Source: JARRLC01 sp050290865
GTDB taxonomy: Bacteria > Pseudomonadota > Alphaproteobacteria > Rhizobiales > Rhodomicrobiaceae
Reading direction: 5' to 3'
DNA: 11,007 nt
Assembly: GCA_050290865.1 (NCBI GenBank)
Contig: JBNKIW010000070.1
Coordinates: 1-11,007 of the forward strand
Shown here: positions 7,205 through 11,007 of the stretch, one piece after another
How the letters are laid out: each line of letters starts with the position of its first letter
Position numbering within the stretch: position 1 is the first letter of the stretch
Program-made: the position numbers and the translations under genes
Notes under the pieces: generated by a model
What the model was told of the DNA's origin: nothing
Databases searched by the model: none
The model's input: only the letters and a program-made list of their open reading frames with translations

Positions 7205-7223
7205 CAGTTGGCGCGACCAACTG
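7205..7223. promoter_or_regulatory. Perfect 7-bp inverted repeat in the gmd leader
   Basis: CAGTTGG (7205-7211) and CCAACTG (7217-7223) are exact inverted copies around the five-base loop CGCGA, ending 75 bases before the gmd start. It could be an operator or a leader-RNA hairpin acting on the gmd-fcl unit. The role is inferred from position only. Confidence 0.4.
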
Positions 7224-7298
7224 ACGGTTTCTCTGGCTAAGACAGCCATTTTCATTTCCCAATTTGTTCTGGAGTTCCATTGAAGGGACCGTGCTGTG

Positions 7299-8369
7299 AT
7301 GCGTAAAATTGCGTTGATTACCGGTGTAACCGGACAAGATGGTGCTCATCTCGCCCGTCTTCTGCTTAGCAAAGGCTATATTGTTCACAGTGTCAAACGG
7401 CGGTCGTCTTCGTTCAACACGGCGCGCGTCGATGAACTCTATCTCGATCCGCGCGAGTATGAGACGCGCTTCTTCATGCACTACGGCGACTTGACCGACG
7501 CCACCAACCTCATCCGACTCATTCAGGAAATCCAGCCTGACGAAATATACAATCTCGCCGCGCAGAGCCATGTGCAGGTGAGCTTTGAGACGCCGGAATA
7601 CACCGCCAACGCTGACGCGCTCGGCACGCTGCGGCTCTTGGAGGCAATTCGCATCCTGCGCATGGAGAAGAGAGTACGGTTCTATCAGGCGTCCACGTCG
7701 GAGATGTACGGCAAGGTGCAAGAAATCCCGCAGCGCGAGACGACGCCGTTTTATCCGCGTTCGCCTTATGGCGCGGCCAAAGTCTATGCCTACTGGATCA
7801 CTGTGAATTACCGCGAGGCCTACGGGATACATGCGTCGAATGGCATCCTCTTCAACCACGAAGGCCCGATGCGCGGTGAGACGTTCATCACCCGCAAGGT
7901 CACGCGTGCGGTGGCAGCGATCGAACATGGCCTACAGGAGCATCTGTACCTCGGCAATCTCGACGCCCAGCGCGATTGGGGCCATGCCCGCGATTACGTC
8001 GAAGGTATGTGGCTGATGCTGCAGCAGGACGAGCCTGACGATTACGTGCTGGCAACCGGCGAGACGCACTCGGTGCGGGAATTCGTCGAGCACGCATTCG
8101 CGCATGTCGGCCGCACCATCGCCTGGCGCGGCAAACGTTTGGATGAAGTGGGCTATGAGCCTAAGACCGGGCGCGAACTGGTGAAGGTCGATCCGCGCTA
8201 CTTCCGCCCCACCGAAGTGGATCAACTTCTCGGCGATCCATCGAAGGCGAAGGCGAAGCTTGGCTGGCAGGCAAAGACGAAGTTCCGCGAGTTGGTGGCG
8301 GAAATGGTGGCGAGCGACCTCGCTTCGGTCGACGAGGACGCTTGGCGCAAGGACCGGATGGCAGGTTGA
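7299..8369 (+). CDS. gmd: GDP-mannose 4,6-dehydratase
   Basis: Gmd converts GDP-D-mannose to GDP-4-keto-6-deoxy-D-mannose in the cytoplasm, the first step towards GDP-L-fucose and related 6-deoxysugars. The 356-residue protein starts MRKIALITGVTGQDG, with the NADP-binding GxxGxxG at G9, G12 and G15. DLYL-type substrate-binding sequence is present as ELYLDPREY. The catalytic set is complete: T133 in ASTSEMYG, and Y157 and K161 in SPYGAAK. VKVDPRYFRPTEVDQLLGD and a GW motif near the end are also typical. The usual NHESPRRGE motif reads NHEGPMRGE (186-194), an unusual variant in a cofactor/tetramer-contact region. ATG 7299 was chosen because family members begin MKKIALITG; GTG 7296, directly before it, is also possible. 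AAGGGA (7283-7288) lies 10 bases from the ATG. fcl follows after 17 bases in the same direction, so the two are surely one operon. Confidence 0.96.
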   Translation: MRKIALITGVTGQDGAHLARLLLSKGYIVHSVKRRSSSFNTARVDELYLDPREYETRFFMHYGDLTDATNLIRLIQEIQPDEIYNLAAQSHVQVSFETPEYTANADALGTLRLLEAIRILRMEKRVRFYQASTSEMYGKVQEIPQRETTPFYPRSPYGAAKVYAYWITVNYREAYGIHASNGILFNHEGPMRGETFITRKVTRAVAAIEHGLQEHLYLGNLDAQRDWGHARDYVEGMWLMLQQDEPDDYVLATGETHSVREFVEHAFAHVGRTIAWRGKRLDEVGYEPKTGRELVKVDPRYFRPTEVDQLLGDPSKAKAKLGWQAKTKFRELVAEMVASDLASVDEDAWRKDRMAG

Positions 8370-8376
8370 TTCTTGC

Positions 8377-8383
8377 GGAGGGA
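8377..8383 (+). promoter_or_regulatory. Ribosome-binding site that sets the fcl start
   Basis: GGAGGGA lies directly before GTG 8387 and 8-14 bases after the gmd stop. It supports GTG 8387 over the in-frame TTG 8342, which would overlap gmd and has no such site. GTG 8402 is a weaker alternative. Confidence 0.6.
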
Positions 8384-8386
8384 AGC

Positions 8387-9403
8387 GTGAGGGACGCGGC
8401 TGTGAGCCAAGTGGCGGGCAGAGCAACTTTGGGCCAGCCCTATTCGCTTGCAGGCAAGCGGGTGTGGGTGGCAGGCCATCGCGGCCTCGTTGGCAACGCG
8501 CTGTTGCGGCGGCTGCGCGAGGAAGATAGCGAAGTGCTCACCGTGGGGCGCGAGCGTGCCGACTTGACGCGCCAGGAGGCAGTCGAAGCCTGGATGGCCG
8601 AGGCGCGGCCGCAGGCGGTGTTCATGGCGGCGGCGAAAGTCGGCGGCATCCACGCCAACAACACCTATCCAGCCGATTTCCTTTACGACAACCTGATTAT
8701 CGCGGCCAACGTCATCCACGCCGCCGCAGCGGTAGGTGTGGAGAAGCTGCTGTTCCTCGGCTCCTCCTGTATTTACCCGAAACTCGCGCCGCAGCCGATC
8801 CGGGAAAACGCCCTCCTCACCGGTCTACTGGAGCCGACCAATGAGTGGTATGCGATCGCCAAGATCGCCGGTATCAAGCTGGTGCAAGCTTACCGCCGTC
8901 AGCACGGCTGCGATTTCATCTCCGCCATGCCGACGAACCTCTATGGCCCGGACGACAATTTCGACCTGGAGACGAGCCATGTGCTGCCAGCCCTCATCCG
9001 CAAGGCGCACGAGGCCAAGGTCGAAGGCAAGCGGGAGCTAGTGATTTGGGGGAGTGGGGAGCCGCGCCGCGAATTCCTTCATGTGGACGACTGCGCTGAC
9101 GCGCTCGTCCACGTGATGAAGGTCTACTCGGAAGCGGAGCACATCAACGTCGGCTCGGGTGAGGACCTGCCGATCATTGAGCTGGCACGGCTGGTGGCAG
9201 AAGTCGTGGGCTTTGAAGGCGAGATCGTGCGTGATCTATCAAAGCCAGACGGAACGCCGCGCAAACTGATGAGCGGCGAAAAGCTGAAGTTGCTGGGCTG
9301 GCGACCCCGCATCGGGGTCAAGGAAGGGATTGCGGGGACGTATCAGGCCTTTTTGACGGGCGAGCGTTCTTCCGGAGCGAGACGATTCTCTGACGCTGTC
9401 TGA
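8387..9403 (+). CDS. fcl: GDP-L-fucose synthase (epimerase/reductase)
   Basis: Fcl (WcaG) takes the product of Gmd, epimerises C3 and C5 and reduces C4 with NADPH, giving GDP-L-fucose. From GTG 8387 the protein has 338 residues. It carries the NADP motif VWVAGHRGLVG (glycines 30, 33, 36), the family signature AAAKVGGIHANN (81-92), GSSCIYP (125-131) with the conserved serine and cysteine, and the catalytic pair Y155 and K159 in NEWYAIAKIAG. The presumed catalytic acid H198 lies in ETSHVLPALI, and EFLHVDD is also present. All active-site residues are intact. The first 20 residues before LAGKRVWVAG are longer than in most relatives, so a later start such as GTG 8402 is possible. The last 15 or so residues, after GTYQAFL, are also extra and overlap the convergent glycosyltransferase gene by 61 bases. 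Co-transcription with gmd is expected. Confidence 0.95.
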   Translation: MRDAAVSQVAGRATLGQPYSLAGKRVWVAGHRGLVGNALLRRLREEDSEVLTVGRERADLTRQEAVEAWMAEARPQAVFMAAAKVGGIHANNTYPADFLYDNLIIAANVIHAAAAVGVEKLLFLGSSCIYPKLAPQPIRENALLTGLLEPTNEWYAIAKIAGIKLVQAYRRQHGCDFISAMPTNLYGPDDNFDLETSHVLPALIRKAHEAKVEGKRELVIWGSGEPRREFLHVDDCADALVHVMKVYSEAEHINVGSGEDLPIIELARLVAEVVGFEGEIVRDLSKPDGTPRKLMSGEKLKLLGWRPRIGVKEGIAGTYQAFLTGERSSGARRFSDAV

Positions 9404-10764
9404 CCACGAACGTGCGTTGGCGCCCCCAGTTCCTCCAACAGCGCCTCCCAAGCCGCAAGAACGATGGGAAAATCAAAGCGCCGCTCGAACGCCGAACGTG
9501 CTCGCAGCCCCGCTTGCCGCGTCAGCGCTAGGTCGCTCGCTAGGCATTGAATGCGCTCTGCAAGGCCGGCTCCGTCGCCGGGCTTTATGGTCCAACCGCA
9601 TCGCTCGGCAGCAAGAATGCGTGCGATCTCTCCGTCTTCATCGCCGATAAACAGGGTCGGCCGACCAGCCGCCGCAATGCCGTAGAACTTGCTCGGAACG
9701 ATGAGCCCCTCCAGTTCAGGGCGCAAGGACACCAGACGAACGTCGGCGGCAGAAAGGCTTTCACTGAGCCGTTCACGAGGCTGGTAGGGCCGGAACATTA
9801 CCGACTTGAGACCACTTGCGTAGACTTCATGCTCGAACTGCTTGTGAAGGGCACCGCCGCCGATGAATAGCCAAGCGATCTCGTACACAGAACCTGTGGC
9901 GTCACTCTCGGTGTCGCAGTCGCAATTCTCAGTTGGTGTCGCTTCAGCGCGCGTTTCGAGGCTGGCAATGGCCTCGAGTAATGTCGCAAACTCATGAGCA
10001 TGCCCGAGGTTACCCGAATAGCCGACAACGAACTTGCCCTCAAGCCCCCATTCGCGCCGCAGGGAATTCATGGAATGTTCTAAAGGACGAATCAAAATGC
10101 CGTCCGCCCAATTGGAGATCACGCGGATGTGGTCTCGCGGCACCCGAAGAATTTCCAGGAGCTTCGCCATACGTTCGCCGATGGCGACGTTCATTCGTGC
10201 ACGCCTCAAAGACCAATTTCGCAGTGAGCGCATAGCTACGTAAGCAATGCGCATACGCCCGACACCCAACGCCTCGGCCACCTCAGGGAAAACATCCTGC
10301 AACCAGTTCACCAGATGTGCTTGGCGCATTGCAGCAATCGGAGCGGTGAACACCGATAGCATTGGCGGATCGGTCTTCGCGATAACAACGTTGCCGCGGC
10401 GCGTTAGCCGCCAGAGCCGCCAGCCTGCTGACAAATAGAAACTTATGTAGTCGATAGCGCGGCCAATAAGATTGTGGCGGCCAAAGCGCGACGTCCAGAC
10501 GCGGTGGACTTCGACTCCGTCAATGATCTCGTGATCAGGTAGGTGCTTACTCGGACAATCATAAAGCTGACGGCTAGCAATAACCACTATCCGATGCCCA
10601 CGCTCTGCCAGCGCAAAGGCGAGGCCAGACAGCATCTGGCTTGTCGCAGAATGGTCTGGATAGAAATAGCGGTTTAGGAATATGATCTTCAATGCCGTTG
10701 CTTTGCTTTGTGTTCGGTAGCCCGGATATCTCACCAGTCTGGCTGCAGGATCGCTGCGATTCAT
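9343..10764 (-). CDS. GT4-family glycosyltransferase, WcaI/WbuB-like
   Basis: The family transfers an activated sugar to a lipid-linked or growing glycan at the inner face of the cytoplasmic membrane. The 473-residue protein has an N-terminal Rossmann lobe starting LKIIFLNRYFYPDHSATSQ (residues 25-43), the typical opening of WcaI/WbuB-like GT4 enzymes. DPPMLSV (132-138) and WLQDVFPE (154-161) are also typical of this group. The C-terminal GT-B lobe has VVGYSGNLGHAHEF (246-259), FIGGG (300-304) and EGLIVPSKFYGIAAAGRPT (352-370), where the sugar-nucleotide donor binds. A polar insert rich in E, D and T (about 271-291, with CDCD) precedes the strand WLFIGGG and is not usual. The first 24 residues do not resemble the family; TTG at 10692 would give the normal N-terminus, though it has no clear ribosome-binding site. 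The extra part probably comes from the insertion sequence to the right. The neighbouring gmd-fcl genes suggest fucose or another GDP-sugar as donor, but this is not provable here. Confidence 0.9.
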   Translation of the reverse strand: MNRSDPAARLVRYPGYRTQSKATALKIIFLNRYFYPDHSATSQMLSGLAFALAERGHRIVVIASRQLYDCPSKHLPDHEIIDGVEVHRVWTSRFGRHNLIGRAIDYISFYLSAGWRLWRLTRRGNVVIAKTDPPMLSVFTAPIAAMRQAHLVNWLQDVFPEVAEALGVGRMRIAYVAMRSLRNWSLRRARMNVAIGERMAKLLEILRVPRDHIRVISNWADGILIRPLEHSMNSLRREWGLEGKFVVGYSGNLGHAHEFATLLEAIASLETRAEATPTENCDCDTESDATGSVYEIAWLFIGGGALHKQFEHEVYASGLKSVMFRPYQPRERLSESLSAADVRLVSLRPELEGLIVPSKFYGIAAAGRPTLFIGDEDGEIARILAAERCGWTIKPGDGAGLAERIQCLASDLALTRQAGLRARSAFERRFDFPIVLAAWEALLEELGAPTHVRGQTASENRLAPEERSPVKKA

Positions 10765-11007
10765 CTATAAGTCTTTTGGATTCAATCGCTTGAGCAGCTT
10801 CCAAAGGATTGACCAATGCAAACAGAGTGTGACGACAGGCAGTTTGCGTTCGAGGGTCTGGAAAAGCGCGCAGTGGTGGCATCGTTCGACGGCGGCGCGA
10901 TAACGTCGGATGCGGGGGCGCTGCTGCTGCGCGAGACGGACCTCCTCCTGCGCATGAGCGAGCGGGTTGCGGGCTGTTTCACCGATCACCGCGACCAGAC
11001 GCGCGTC
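10720..11007 (+). mobile_element. Left part of an IS1380-type insertion sequence (incomplete)
   Basis: The transposase start at 10816 shows that an IS1380-type element enters here and continues past the right edge. Its left end cannot be fixed because the other terminus is outside the window. It should lie between about 10693, where recognisable glycosyltransferase sequence ends, and 10815. CCCGGATATCTCA at 10721-10733 is one candidate for the terminal repeat, and CTATAAGTCTTTTGG at 10765-10779 another. The stated left coordinate is therefore approximate. Confidence 0.5.
10816..11007 (+). CDS. IS1380-family transposase, N-terminal part (runs off right edge)
   Basis: Sixty-four codons are open from ATG 10816 to the window edge, with AAAGGA at 10803-10808 as ribosome-binding site. 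The protein reads FEGLEKRAVVASFDGGAI, then TSDAGALLLRE and CFTDHRDQ. This closely follows the conserved N-terminus of IS1380-family DDE transposases (FDGG.ITSD.GALLLRE and CF.DHRD). The first catalytic aspartate lies later in the protein and is not visible, so activity cannot be judged. The gene points away from the sugar cluster. A related DDE family is possible but less likely given the SFDGGAITSD block. Confidence 0.88.
   Translation, partial: MQTECDDRQFAFEGLEKRAVVASFDGGAITSDAGALLLRETDLLLRMSERVAGCFTDHRDQTRV

Larger units (their letters stand above)
6995..7298. other. Intergenic region before gmd with inverted repeats
   Basis: This gene-free stretch follows the box array and precedes gmd. 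It holds a GC palindrome at 7120-7134 and a hairpin at 7205-7223, listed separately. The part after 7190 is richer in A/T and should contain the gmd promoter, but I find no strong -35/-10 pair. AAGGGA at 7283-7288 is a reasonable ribosome-binding site for gmd. Open frames on the minus strand here are antisense to gmd or cross the array, and have no family motifs. The 7017-7165 part may be interior or flanking DNA of the lost insertion sequence. Confidence 0.4.

Noticed and set aside
7020..7928. 302-codon minus-strand open frame opposite gmd
   Set aside because: Antisense to the well-supported gmd gene, with no family motif and no ribosome-binding site; explained by high GC content.

Overview
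The window looks like an accessory region of a high-GC proteobacterium, most likely an alphaproteobacterium. That placement rests on gene flavour (a ParA-type ATPase, a DUF2235 hydrolase, an nSTAND/WD40 remnant, a gmd-fcl pair and an IS1380-type transposase) and strong G/C use at third codon positions. No rRNA, tRNA or other marker fixes the taxon. I cannot tell chromosome from plasmid; the ParA gene and the insertion-sequence remnants would fit either a plasmid or a genomic island.

Layout, left to right. (1) 1-783, minus: ParA/MinD-like ATPase, running off the left edge. (2) 1061-2476, minus: complete DUF2235 alpha/beta-hydrolase, related to type VI lipase effectors of the Tle1 kind. (3) 2724-3719, plus: zinc alcohol dehydrogenase broken by two single-base frameshifts that cancel each other. 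(4) 3943-5235, minus: C-terminal part of a membrane-anchored nSTAND/WD40 protein whose NTPase half is gone; 66 more bases of decayed coding sequence lie upstream. (5) 5372-6919, minus: Fic-domain AMP-transferase with an intact active site and a class II inhibitory motif. (6) 6870-6994: six TGAAAAA boxes in a strict 20/29 spacing (49-bp period), which look like the end of an IS21-type element; the Fic start codon lies inside them. (7) 7299-8369 and 8387-9403, plus: gmd and fcl, the two-step route from GDP-mannose to GDP-L-fucose. (8) 9343-10764, minus: GT4 glycosyltransferase whose 3' end overlaps that of fcl. (9) 10816-11007, plus: start of an IS1380-family transposase, running off the right edge.

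How the parts relate. The only clear pathway is surface-glycan synthesis: Gmd and Fcl make GDP-L-fucose, and the neighbouring GT4 enzyme is a plausible user of an activated sugar, though its donor cannot be read from sequence. This sugar block lies between two insertion-sequence ends. Both genes that face outward towards those ends (fic and the GT4 gene) have N-terminal extensions that do not look like their families, as if the native start regions had been replaced by insertion-sequence DNA. The left half is a patchwork of stand-alone accessory genes, two of them damaged.

I do not see a convincing new multi-gene system. The most unusual structure is the 49-bp-period box array and its overlap with the Fic start.
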